The translations under genes and the position numbers were made by a program. Below are positions 24,889 to 33,503 of a stretch of DNA of 41,494 nucleotides, one piece after another. The notes under the pieces are model-generated. The model worked only from the letters and a program-made list of their open reading frames with translations. It was not told the DNA's origin and ran no database searches. Where the stretch lies: positions 1 to 41,494 of the forward strand of contig SFEH01000011.1 in NCBI GenBank assembly GCA_004557315.1, given 5' to 3'. This stretch comes from Bacteroidales bacterium (GTDB taxonomy: Bacteria > Bacteroidota > Bacteroidia > Bacteroidales > UBA3663). Position 1 is the stretch's first letter, and every line of letters starts with the position of its first letter.

Positions 24889-26712
24889 ATGAAGAAGTTT
24901 CTATTCTACAACATATTCATGCTTTTGGTGGCAGGTATGTCTTTCGCACAGACTCCTAAAGAGGAGCCTCAGCGCAAGATATACCTGCTTCATGCCAATA
25001 CTCTGAGCTTCGACAAATCTGTAGATACCGAACGCCAGGTGCTGCGCGGTGATGTCAGGTTCCGCCAGGACAGCGTATATATGTATTGCGATAGTGCATA
25101 TTTCTATGAGAGCAAGAATGCGATGGAGGCATTCAGCAATGTGTTCGTGCGTCAGGGCGACACTCTCTCGATGTGGTGCGACTCGCTGTCATACTACGGC
25201 AACACCCTGCTCCTTCAGATGTTCGACAATGTCAAGCTCAAGCACAATGCAACGGTGCTCACTACTGAGTATATGACCTACGACCGCGGCGAGAACGTGG
25301 CACATTACCCATATCACGGCACCATCGTCGATCCCGACAACCATCTGGTCTCGCAGAAAGGCTGGTATCTGACCAATGTCAAGAAGGCTCTGTTCAGCGA
25401 CGATGTCGTGTTGCACAACTACGACTTCAGCAATATGGAGGTGCGTCCCGATTATCCCGATCCTGACAGTACAAGCTACAAGCCGAGGGCTGTGCTCTTC
25501 AGCGATAGCCTCCATTACGATTTCGAGACTGCCGATGCAGAGATGCGAGGTCCGTCGCGCATAGTCAATGATACTGCCACGGTCTATTCCACTTTAGGCA
25601 TCTACAACACCAGCACTGCCAAGGCGCGTCTGTATCAGCGTTCGAGCATAGTCAGCCCAGGCAGGTTCGCCACGGGCGACTCGCTCCATTACGATGGCGT
25701 GCTCGGCGTGGGCGATGGTTGGGGCGATATAGTGGTTGTCGATAGTCTTCAGAAGGTCACTCTCAAGGGAGAGTACATGCATTACATCGACAATCCTCAG
25801 TCGGTGCTCGTCACTGGCAAGGCGCTCGCAATGGAGTATTCCGACAAGGACACTCTCTTCCTTCATGCCGATACGCTCAGGGCATATACCATCATCCGCC
25901 CTGACTCAGTGCTGCATACTGTCAGCGATACCTTGAAGGTTCAGGAAATGGGTTCCGACAGCATCATGGTTGATACGATCAAGATTGAGACCCGAGAGTT
26001 TCATGAGCAGATCATTGACACCTTGCGTTACATGGCAGCCTATTATGGTGTCAGGTACTTCCGCGAGGATATGCAGGGCGTGTGCGATTCGCTGCATTAC
26101 AGTGTGAGGGATTCGATGGCAACGTTCATCGGCAATCCTGTCATGTGGAACACCAACTACCAGATAACGGGCGACACCATCTTCACGTTCATGGATGAGA
26201 CCAAGAGCATCAGCAGGGCAGAGATCCATAACGCAGCTTTCCTGGTTCAGGAGAAAGACACCTTCACCATGATTGAGACAGGTCCGCGCAAGCAGGTCAA
26301 GTTCACCTTGACACGCGCCTACGACCAGATCAAGGGCAAGGATCTCGTGTGCTATTTCGATTCGGCAAGGATAAGCCAGATGGATATGTCGGGCAATGTG
26401 CAGATCATCTATTACCCGCAGGAGTCGGATGGCGCAATGACAGGTCTGAACCAGATTGTGGGCAACTATCTCTCGGTGTGGTTCAAGGAGCAGAAGATGG
26501 ACAAGCTGAAGATATGGCCAAACCCTGTAGGTTCGCTCACTCCGATCCAGCTCATTCAGCCTGATATCCTGACGCTCGAAGGTTTCCGCTGGATGGACTA
26601 TCTGCGACCCACCGGTCCGCTGGATGTATTCCGCAAGATAGAGATGTCGGCTGAGGATGCGGCAGTGAAGACCACCCCTCTGTTCAATCAGGATGAGCTC
26701 AACGGCTATTGA
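24889..26712 (+). CDS. OstA/LptA-like protein
   Basis: A 607-residue protein with a signal peptide ending near SFAQ (21). It contains repeated beta-strand units of the OstA/LptA type: LHANTLSFDKS, QVLRGDVRFRQDS and MYCDSAYFYE at the start, and related DSLHY and GDSLHYDG units further on. LptA-fold proteins carry lipopolysaccharide between inner and outer membranes. This form is much longer than E. coli LptA (185 residues) but lacks the LptD barrel. Long OstA-like proteins of this kind occur in Bacteroidetes. Its place next to surA supports an outer membrane assembly role, but direct lipopolysaccharide transport is inferred. Confidence 0.85.
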   Translation: MKKFLFYNIFMLLVAGMSFAQTPKEEPQRKIYLLHANTLSFDKSVDTERQVLRGDVRFRQDSVYMYCDSAYFYESKNAMEAFSNVFVRQGDTLSMWCDSLSYYGNTLLLQMFDNVKLKHNATVLTTEYMTYDRGENVAHYPYHGTIVDPDNHLVSQKGWYLTNVKKALFSDDVVLHNYDFSNMEVRPDYPDPDSTSYKPRAVLFSDSLHYDFETADAEMRGPSRIVNDTATVYSTLGIYNTSTAKARLYQRSSIVSPGRFATGDSLHYDGVLGVGDGWGDIVVVDSLQKVTLKGEYMHYIDNPQSVLVTGKALAMEYSDKDTLFLHADTLRAYTIIRPDSVLHTVSDTLKVQEMGSDSIMVDTIKIETREFHEQIIDTLRYMAAYYGVRYFREDMQGVCDSLHYSVRDSMATFIGNPVMWNTNYQITGDTIFTFMDETKSISRAEIHNAAFLVQEKDTFTMIETGPRKQVKFTLTRAYDQIKGKDLVCYFDSARISQMDMSGNVQIIYYPQESDGAMTGLNQIVGNYLSVWFKEQKMDKLKIWPNPVGSLTPIQLIQPDILTLEGFRWMDYLRPTGPLDVFRKIEMSAEDAAVKTTPLFNQDELNGY

Positions 26713-26737
26713 CAACAACTAATTATCAGCAACGATT

Positions 26738-27049
26738 ATGGCTACAATATTTACAGTCAACAAACCCCGCAAGTTCCATCGTGAGAGTTATTTCCACGAT
26801 GAGCGGAAGGAGCGACTCGAAGCACGTGTGCGCAAGGTGAAGCGCGAGATGGGGCTGCTTCCTGATGAGGAGTACAAGCCAGAGGAGACGATCCGCGGCA
26901 GTTTTGCCATGGGTACGACCCATCTGCGCCGTCGTCTTGAAAGCGATGAGGAGAAAGGCATCGACAAGAACAAGCGTTATGTTAAGCTTGCCGTATGGTG
27001 CATCGTCCTTGGCATCATCTTCTATCTGCTTGTCACTGGCAAGCTCTGA
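26738..27049 (+). CDS. Small charged single-pass membrane protein, unknown function
   Basis: A 103-residue protein I do not recognise. The first 80 residues are very basic and acidic by turns (KFHRESYFHDERKERLEAR), with likely helix, and no signal peptide. The C-terminus has one hydrophobic segment of about 18 residues (LAVWCIVLGIIFYLLV) followed by TGKL. This suggests a cytoplasmic domain with a C-terminal membrane anchor. It lies 25 bases after the OstA-like gene and 27 bases before mutL, so it belongs to the operon. Confidence 0.8.
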   Translation: MATIFTVNKPRKFHRESYFHDERKERLEARVRKVKREMGLLPDEEYKPEETIRGSFAMGTTHLRRRLESDEEKGIDKNKRYVKLAVWCIVLGIIFYLLVTGKL

Positions 27050-27076
27050 TGGTTCACGTCTCATAGTAAAATAATA

Positions 27077-28939
27077 ATGGATATCGTTCGTCTTCTACCC
27101 GATACGGTTGCCAATCAGATTGCGGCAGGTGAGGTGGTGCAGCGTCCGTCGTCAGTTATCAAGGAGCTGCTCGAAAACTCTATCGATGCCCATGCTACCG
27201 AGGTACAGATAGTGTTGCGTGAGGCAGGCCGCGAGCTTGTGCAGGTGATCGACAATGGCATTGGCATGTCGCCTGTCGATGCACGAATGGCATTCGAGCG
27301 TCACGCCACGAGCAAGATCTCTTCAGCTGCCGACCTTTTCGAACTCCGCACCATGGGCTTCCGTGGTGAGGCGCTCGCGTCGATAGCTGCTGTGGCTGAG
27401 GTCGAACTGCGCACGCGCCGACCGGAGGACGAGACAGGTATCTGCATCCGCATCAATGGTGGCAACTTCCAGGGGCAGGAGATCATCTCTTGTCCTGTGG
27501 GTGCCAATTTCCAGATACGCAATCTCTTCTACAATGTCCCTGCCCGCCGCAAGTTCCTGAAGAGCAACCAGACGGAGTTGTCGAACATCATCAGCGAGGT
27601 GCAGCGTGTCGCCCTTGCCAATCCGCAGGTGGGCTTCACTCTCATTCACAACGATGTCCTGCAGCTTCAGCTCACGCCTGGCGGCAAGAAACAGCGCATC
27701 ACGCAGCTTTTTTCCAAGACCATCGGCAAGTCACTGCTGCCCGTGGGCATCGATAACGAACTGCTCTCGATCGAAGGCTTCGTCTGTCAGCCTGACACGG
27801 CTCGCAAGAAAGGCGCGTTGCAGTATTTCTTTGTCAACGACCGCTTCATGAAGCATCCCTATTTCCACAAGGCTATCATGGAGAGCTATCAGGATCTTAT
27901 TCCCGAAGGTACCCAGCCCAATTATTTCATCTATCTGAACGTCAATCCTGGTTCGATCGATGTCAATATCCATCCTACCAAGACCGAGATAAAGTTTGAG
28001 AATGAGCCTGCACGCTGGCATATCCTTATGGCCACCGTGCGCGAAGCCTTGGGCAAATACAACGAGATCCCTGCCATCGACTTCGACACTGCCGACATGC
28101 CCGACATTCCTGTGGCGAGTGTCGATTCCATGCCGACCTATCTCAAGTCGAGTGCGCCAGCCGAACCAAAACCGTCGTTCGACACTTCCTACAACCCTTT
28201 CCGCTCCATGTCGAGCAGGAACAACTCGCCGTTCGACACTTTCGAGTTCATGAAATCGACTTATGCCGAAGAGGTCTTGCCGAGCAAGATGAGTTCTGTC
28301 ATCGATACGACGCCTGTCCACACGCAGCAGGAAGAGGAGATGTTCACCGCTGCCGACAATGCCGCTCGTCCATCTGTCCGTTACACACAGATAGCAGGCC
28401 GATATATCGCATCGTCCGACAGGTCGGGACTTCAGCTCATCGACCAGCATAGTGCTCATATATGCATTCTCTTTTCGCGTTATATGTCGCAACTCGAAAA
28501 GCATCAGGGCATGTCGCAGCAAGAGCTCTTCCCCGAGATCATCGAGATTGCTCCAGCCGATGTTCCCGTGCTTGAGAGCATCAGTGACGAATTGAGTGCA
28601 TTGGGCTTCGAACTTGACAACTTGGGTGGAGGCTCGTTTGCCGTCAACGGCAGGCCTGCAACGATGGCGGGCAGCAATAACCTTGTGCAGCTGATCAACC
28701 AGATGATCGATGTGGCTCGTGATCAGGTTCATAAGGTAGGCGACCAGCTCAACCGACAGCTTGCCCTGAAGATGGCACAGATTCAGAGCATCAACTACGG
28801 CAAGAACCTGACAGAGGAGGAGATGAACCAGCTCGTCGAGAATCTTCAGGAACTGCCCGACTATCATCATACCCCCGATGGAAAGAAGGTCGTTGCCACA
28901 GTCAGTGTCAAGGACCTTGACAAACTCTTTAATAGTTAA
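27077..28939 (+). CDS. mutL: DNA mismatch repair protein MutL
   Basis: A 620-residue MutL. The GHKL ATPase domain is intact: ANQIAAGEVVQRP, ELLENSIDA, DNGIGM, RHATSKI and GFRGEALASI. MutL couples mismatch recognition by MutS to strand removal. The C-terminal dimerisation domain does not show the endonuclease metal motifs: DQHSAH at 456-461 is followed by I and S where DQHA(X)2E(X)4E has glutamates, and the ACK and CPHGRP motifs are also absent. It would therefore be an E. coli-like non-nicking MutL. It sits at the end of an envelope gene block, probably co-transcribed. Confidence 0.95.
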   Translation: MDIVRLLPDTVANQIAAGEVVQRPSSVIKELLENSIDAHATEVQIVLREAGRELVQVIDNGIGMSPVDARMAFERHATSKISSAADLFELRTMGFRGEALASIAAVAEVELRTRRPEDETGICIRINGGNFQGQEIISCPVGANFQIRNLFYNVPARRKFLKSNQTELSNIISEVQRVALANPQVGFTLIHNDVLQLQLTPGGKKQRITQLFSKTIGKSLLPVGIDNELLSIEGFVCQPDTARKKGALQYFFVNDRFMKHPYFHKAIMESYQDLIPEGTQPNYFIYLNVNPGSIDVNIHPTKTEIKFENEPARWHILMATVREALGKYNEIPAIDFDTADMPDIPVASVDSMPTYLKSSAPAEPKPSFDTSYNPFRSMSSRNNSPFDTFEFMKSTYAEEVLPSKMSSVIDTTPVHTQQEEEMFTAADNAARPSVRYTQIAGRYIASSDRSGLQLIDQHSAHICILFSRYMSQLEKHQGMSQQELFPEIIEIAPADVPVLESISDELSALGFELDNLGGGSFAVNGRPATMAGSNNLVQLINQMIDVARDQVHKVGDQLNRQLALKMAQIQSINYGKNLTEEEMNQLVENLQELPDYHHTPDGKKVVATVSVKDLDKLFNS

Positions 28940-28964
28940 TTATCAATATTATAATATATCTTTT

Positions 28965-29777
28965 ATGAAATACGCTATTTGCTTACAGCCATACATCCCA
29001 ATGAGATCCAAGCCGGAAGAGAGTTCCGAGATGGTCAATCAGATGTTGTTTGGCGATACATTCCAGATTCTTGAGGAACAGCCTCGCTGGTATTATATCG
29101 TCCGCGACTACGATGGTTATCATGGCTGGATTGATTGGAAGACGGCTACAGTGCTTAGCCCTATGGAGTATAATCAGTATGTGGCAAATTCTGCCGATGC
29201 TCTGCTGCTCCGTTTGCCATACAATCCTATCCAGAAGACTTTCAATGGACAGTCGGGCGCTTCTCACCTTTCTTGGGGTAGCCGTATCTTCAATCTCGAC
29301 GAGACAGGCATCACCTTCAAGATGCAGGGTATCCGCTTCGACGTGCCTAATATGACCTATGTCAATCCGATGAAGGCTTCAGGCATGTCGCGCCGTGCTT
29401 GTTCGAAGTACATCCTCCAGCAGGCACAGCTTCTTCTCAATGTGCCATATCTCTGGGGCGGCATCAGCGCCTTCGGCCTCGACTGCTCTGGTTTCACCCA
29501 GACTCTCTTCCGCTTCATCGGCATTACCTTGCCTCGCGATGCTTCGCAGCAGTATGAGATGGGCACACCAGTAGCCTTTGACGAAGCCGAACCAGGCGAC
29601 CTCGCTTTCTTCGGCAACGACGGCAAGGTGTCACACGTCGGAGTAGTTGCCGAAAACGGCCGTGTCCTTCATGTCTCTGGCTATCTCCATTTCGATAAGC
29701 TCCAGCCGGAAGGAATCTGGAACGAGCAGCTGCAGGACTACTCTCATTATACGATAGGCATCCGCCGTTTCTTCTGA
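28965..29777 (+). CDS. NlpC/P60 cysteine peptidase with N-terminal SH3-like region
   Basis: The ATG at 28965 lies 25 bases after mutL and gives 270 residues; an upstream in-frame start lies inside mutL and is unlikely. Residues about 1-65 and 70-135 look like bacterial SH3 domains. The peptidase domain has Cys174 (GLDCSGF), His224 (VSHVGV) and His236, the NlpC/P60 triad. Its layout resembles YkfC-type gamma-D-glutamyl-L-diamino acid peptidases, which cut muropeptides. No signal peptide is seen, so a cytoplasmic role in recycling peptidoglycan peptides is the simplest reading. The next gene is murF. Confidence 0.88.
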   Translation: MKYAICLQPYIPMRSKPEESSEMVNQMLFGDTFQILEEQPRWYYIVRDYDGYHGWIDWKTATVLSPMEYNQYVANSADALLLRLPYNPIQKTFNGQSGASHLSWGSRIFNLDETGITFKMQGIRFDVPNMTYVNPMKASGMSRRACSKYILQQAQLLLNVPYLWGGISAFGLDCSGFTQTLFRFIGITLPRDASQQYEMGTPVAFDEAEPGDLAFFGNDGKVSHVGVVAENGRVLHVSGYLHFDKLQPEGIWNEQLQDYSHYTIGIRRFF

Positions 29778-29853
29778 TCCAGGATGTCAAAAGAAAAATA
29801 AGTAGGTAATGGAAGCAGGGCAGATATTTCAGCAGATAAGTTGTTGTTCATTT

Positions 29854-29898
29854 GTCTCTGTCTTCTTTAACTTCTTAATCTTCTTAATCTCCTTATTA
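29854..29898 (+). repeat. 9-nt period tract before murF
   Basis: Units GTCTCTGTC, TTCTTTAAC, TTCTTAATC, TTCTTAATC and TCCTTATTA run in register and end seven bases before the murF start codon. The tract is pyrimidine-rich on the coding strand. Confidence 0.65.
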
Positions 29899-29905
29899 AA
29901 GAATC

Positions 29906-31288
29906 ATGCTTCAGCAGCTTTATAATATTTATAATGAGCATCCGGTCGTAACGACCGATTCGCGCGTCTGTCCTGAAGGCAGCATCTTCTTTGCCCTCAA
30001 GGGTGAGCGTTTCGACGGAAACAAGTTTGCTGCCGACACTCTGACCAAGGGCTGTGCCTATGCAGTCATCGACGATGCCACTATCGTACAGTCGGCAGGT
30101 CATGATGTCGTTGGCTATGGCCTTTATGACCGATATTTCCTCGTGCCTGATGTCTTGACCACCTTGCAGAATCTTGCTGCCTTCCATCGCAAGCACCTGC
30201 AAATACCAGTCATCGGCATCACAGGCACCAATGGCAAGACCACTACCAAGGAACTGCTCAATGCTGTGCTCAGCCAGCGTTATCGTGTCTTGGCAACCGA
30301 GGGCAATCTCAACAACCAGATTGGCGTGCCGCTGACCTTGTTGAAGATACGCCCTGAACACGAGATGGCCATTGTCGAGATGGGTGCCAACCATCCGATG
30401 GACATTGCAGAGCTGTGTGAGATTGCGCGTCCCGACTATGGTCTCATCACCAATGTCGGAAAGGCTCATCTCCTTGGCTTCGGTTCGTTCGAGGGTGTCA
30501 TCGCCGCCAAGACCAAGCTCTATGACTCGTTGCGTGCCGATGGCGGCAAGGTCTTTGTCGATGCAGGCAACCCAAATCTCTTGCCTCATACCGAGGGTCT
30601 CGATGCCATCGCCTATTCCGATGCGTCGGTCACTGCCGATACTGCCGTCAATGGTGCAATGACATCTTGCTCGCCTTATCTTGAGCTCGACATCACCGTT
30701 GCCGCAACGGTCATCCATGTGGCAACGAACCTCATTGGCAACTACAATCTCATCAACGTCGTTGCGGCTGCTGCTGTGGGCAATGAGTTCGGTGTGGCTC
30801 CTATGCAGATCAAGGATGCCATCGAAGGCTACCAGCCACAGAACATGCGCAGTCAGCTCATCGACCTTGGCATGGGACGCCAGATCATCCTCGATGCCTA
30901 TAACGCCAATCCAACCAGCATGATGGCTGCTCTAACGAGCTTCAACCTCAATGAGGCTCCTCACAAGAGTCTTGTGCTTGGCGACATGCGCGAATTAGGC
31001 GACGATTCCCAGCGCGAGCATCTTGCCGTGTTACGCTATCTCATGCAGCCCGAAGTGACCTTCGGCGATGTGCTGCTTGTGGGCAATGAGTTTGTCAGTG
31101 CCTTCAACAGCCTATCAGACGATGAGGTGTCGCAGCTGTCACGCGGCCGTTCGGTGCGCTGCTATGCCGATGTCGAGTCGCTCATAGCCGACGAATATGT
31201 TCTCGGTGCTTTGCCTGGCACCATACTCATCAAGGGCTCGCGAGGCATAAGACTCGAACAGGCAGCCAAGGCTCTTCAGTCAAAATAA
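29906..31288 (+). CDS. murF: UDP-N-acetylmuramoyl-tripeptide--D-alanyl-D-alanine ligase
   Basis: A 460-residue Mur ligase that adds D-Ala-D-Ala to the UDP-MurNAc-tripeptide, the last cytoplasmic peptide step of peptidoglycan synthesis. The ATP-binding loop is GITGTNGKTT starting at residue 104. EMGANHP, GKAHLLGFGS and DAYNANPTSM are characteristic MurF segments for metal, substrate and ligase-domain contacts. It is not in a dcw cluster here but lies after an NlpC/P60 peptidase gene. The spacer before it holds a 9-nt period tract. Confidence 0.95.
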   Translation: MLQQLYNIYNEHPVVTTDSRVCPEGSIFFALKGERFDGNKFAADTLTKGCAYAVIDDATIVQSAGHDVVGYGLYDRYFLVPDVLTTLQNLAAFHRKHLQIPVIGITGTNGKTTTKELLNAVLSQRYRVLATEGNLNNQIGVPLTLLKIRPEHEMAIVEMGANHPMDIAELCEIARPDYGLITNVGKAHLLGFGSFEGVIAAKTKLYDSLRADGGKVFVDAGNPNLLPHTEGLDAIAYSDASVTADTAVNGAMTSCSPYLELDITVAATVIHVATNLIGNYNLINVVAAAAVGNEFGVAPMQIKDAIEGYQPQNMRSQLIDLGMGRQIILDAYNANPTSMMAALTSFNLNEAPHKSLVLGDMRELGDDSQREHLAVLRYLMQPEVTFGDVLLVGNEFVSAFNSLSDDEVSQLSRGRSVRCYADVESLIADEYVLGALPGTILIKGSRGIRLEQAAKALQSK

Positions 31289-31306
31289 CAGAAACAATAG
31301 CAACAA

Positions 31307-31954
31307 GTGAAAGTATATCTATTACGACATGGCGAGACCTCCTGGAACAATACTCACCGTTTCCAGGGGCGTATCGACATCCCTCTCAATGAATTCGGAC
31401 GTGAGCTCGCGCAGATCACACGCGATGCCATGCCTTTTATCCCTTTCGATCGTGTCTATACCAGTCCGTTGTGCCGGGCAGTGGAGACTGCCGAGATCTT
31501 CATGCGCGACCGTATGCCTCTCGATCAGATCATCAAGGACGACCGCCTGCTTGAGATCAGTTTCGGTAAGCATGAGGGCACTGACATCGAGATAGCAAGC
31601 AAAGATCCTGAGCACCCTCTGTATCAGTGCCTGTGGCATCCAGAAAACTATGTGCCGACCGAAGGGGCAGAGAGTTTCGAGCATCTTGTCGAACGTGCCA
31701 GGGGCTTCATCTACGATGAGCTCTTGCCATTGGAGTGGTCGTGTCAGAACGTCCTTATCGTGGCTCATGGCGCACTGATCCGAGGTTTGGTGTGTGCAGC
31801 TGGCTTCAAGGAGATTCGCGATTTCTGGGGCACGCAGTACCTCAACTGCAGTATCACCACGCTCGATGTCACCGATGGCCGTTTATCGCTCGACCGGGAA
31901 GCCGAGGTCTTCTACGACCCATCGATTCTTAAACATCACGGATGGCAGAAATAA
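31307..31954 (+). CDS. Histidine phosphatase family protein (phosphoglycerate mutase-like)
   Basis: A 215-residue protein starting at GTG (31307), 18 bases after murF. LLRHGET at residues 5-11 has the phosphohistidine His8, and AHGALIRG supplies the second histidine, His154. FDRVYTSPLCRAVETAEI is the usual phosphate-pocket segment. Members of this branch include phosphatases of alpha-ribazole phosphate, sugar phosphates and others, so the substrate is not fixed. It is cytoplasmic. The ComEC-like gene follows after one base. Confidence 0.85.
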   Translation: MKVYLLRHGETSWNNTHRFQGRIDIPLNEFGRELAQITRDAMPFIPFDRVYTSPLCRAVETAEIFMRDRMPLDQIIKDDRLLEISFGKHEGTDIEIASKDPEHPLYQCLWHPENYVPTEGAESFEHLVERARGFIYDELLPLEWSCQNVLIVAHGALIRGLVCAAGFKEIRDFWGTQYLNCSITTLDVTDGRLSLDREAEVFYDPSILKHHGWQK

Positions 31955-31955
31955 C

Positions 31956-32834
31956 ATGGATAGCCTATCATTCAACATTGTTGCCAATAGAATTGATTCA
32001 CTCGACCTGTCGCCTCGTGCCAATGCCATGGCGCACGGCATCTTATTGGGCGATAAGCAGTATTTCACCTATTGTGAGAAACAAGAGATGCGTAATGCAG
32101 GGATGAGCCACATTGTGGCTGTCTCTGGATTGCACATCGGCATTCTCTATCTCGTACTGTTCTTGGCTCTCAACCCCTTGCGATGGTTCGGCCTGTTGAG
32201 GTCTCATCGGGTGTTGGTCTCTGCCTTGCTGTGGCTCTACGTCATTGTCATCGGCTGCCCTGTCTCGGCTGTACGTGCGGCTTTGATGTTGAGCCTTGCG
32301 TCCTTGTCGTGGATCCTAAAGCGCCATACTGCTGGCATCAGGACCTTGCTGACCACCGCCATCATCATCTTGCTCTTCGACCCTCATCAGCTGACCGATG
32401 TGGGGTTCCTTCTCAGCTTCCTTGCTACTTTAGGCATCCTGATGCTTTCCTCCGTCGCCAATCGCCAAGACCCTGTCACTGCACTTCTGGTGGTCACACT
32501 CTCTGCACAGCTTGCCACCTTCCCTGTTGTCGCCTATTATTTCCACACCGTGCTTGTCTTGGGCTGGATTCAGGGGCTTCTTGTCATCCCACTGCTATCA
32601 TTCCTTGTCTATGCCCTGTTGCTGTATCTGCTGTTCCCTGCGTTGTCCTTCTTGTCGTTGCCTATTGAATGGATCATCGACTGGATATTCCTCGTCGCTG
32701 ATGTCTCATCATGGCTTGAGCAATGGCTCTTGGGCGGACATCTTGCCTTCTATCCTTCGTGGTGGGAAGCAATCCTTTGGGAAGGAGCAGTTCTCGGTCT
32801 TCTGTTCTGCCTGCGCCATTATCAGCATTCATAG
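31956..32834 (+). CDS. ComEC/Rec2 core-domain membrane protein, short form
   Basis: The ATG at 31956, one base after the preceding stop, gives 292 residues. The ComEC competence core is clear: GMSHIVAVSGLHIG (residues 49-62), then several membrane helices including GCPVSAVRAALM and LSFLATLGIL. ComEC forms the inner membrane channel for DNA uptake. Full-length ComEC has an N-terminal DUF4131 domain and often a C-terminal metallo-beta-lactamase domain. Neither is present here, and neither is encoded nearby. It may be a reduced family member or a remnant. The 3' end overlaps the convergent ABC ATPase gene by six bases. Confidence 0.82.
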   Translation: MDSLSFNIVANRIDSLDLSPRANAMAHGILLGDKQYFTYCEKQEMRNAGMSHIVAVSGLHIGILYLVLFLALNPLRWFGLLRSHRVLVSALLWLYVIVIGCPVSAVRAALMLSLASLSWILKRHTAGIRTLLTTAIIILLFDPHQLTDVGFLLSFLATLGILMLSSVANRQDPVTALLVVTLSAQLATFPVVAYYFHTVLVLGWIQGLLVIPLLSFLVYALLLYLLFPALSFLSLPIEWIIDWIFLVADVSSWLEQWLLGGHLAFYPSWWEAILWEGAVLGLLFCLRHYQHS

Positions 32835-33479
32835 CGAGCCGATGTCAAAAGCCGGGGCATCGGTGCAGATGAGCCTGTGGTCGGCGATGTGCCAGATGCA
32901 GTCGGCATATTGCTTGGCAAGTTCCACATCGTGGGTCGAGAGCAGGATGGTGCGTCTCTGATGGTGTGCGAGGTCGGAGAGGAGCTGCATGAGCACTCTC
33001 TTGCTTGGGTAATCGAGAAAAGCCGACGGTTCGTCGAGCAGCAGCACGTCGGTGCCTTGTGCGAGTGCCCGCGCTATCATCACCTTCTGCTTCTCGCCAT
33101 CGCTCAACTGGTTCACCATGCGTTCGCTGAAAGCTGCCATGCCCACGGTCTCAAGTGCATCTTCGATGGCTTTGCGGTCGGACTCGCGCAGCTTGGCAAA
33201 GAGGTTCTGGTGAGGAATACGGCCATACGAGACAAGTTCAAAGACTGAGGTGTTCTGGAGCGCAGGGAAGCCCGTGAGCACTATGCCTACGCTATGGCTG
33301 TTGGACATCTGTCCGCTGATGGGCTTTATAAGGCCTGCTATGGTCTTGAGCAATGTGCTCTTGCCACTGCCATTGCGTCCGACAAGGCAGGTGAACGACC
33401 CAGAAACAAGTTCTGCGTCAATGGCCGAAACCACTGGCGCAGAATATCCTATGCTTATGTCTTGTAAACGAATGCTCAT
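32829..33479 (-). CDS. ABC transporter ATP-binding protein, iron-siderophore/cobalamin type, lone subunit
   Basis: A 216-residue ATPase. Walker A is GRNGSGKST (34-42), the signature is LSDGE (125-129) and Walker B is VLLLDE with Asp149-Glu150. The sequence style is closest to FecE/BtuD/FhuC subunits, which power import of iron chelates or vitamin B12. The usual FecCD-type permease and binding protein genes are not adjacent. It lies 24 bases after a 5'-nucleotidase-like lipoprotein gene and may be co-transcribed with it. It is somewhat shorter than typical members (about 250 residues). Confidence 0.86.
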   Translation of the reverse strand: MSIRLQDISIGYSAPVVSAIDAELVSGSFTCLVGRNGSGKSTLLKTIAGLIKPISGQMSNSHSVGIVLTGFPALQNTSVFELVSYGRIPHQNLFAKLRESDRKAIEDALETVGMAAFSERMVNQLSDGEKQKVMIARALAQGTDVLLLDEPSAFLDYPSKRVLMQLLSDLAHHQRRTILLSTHDVELAKQYADCIWHIADHRLICTDAPAFDIGSL

Positions 33480-33503
33480 ATCTGAACGGTTGTCTTCTTG
33501 TTG

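Noticed and set aside
27731..28870. 379-codon minus-strand ORF
   Set aside because: It is antisense to mutL, which has clear family motifs; no promoter or domain supports it.
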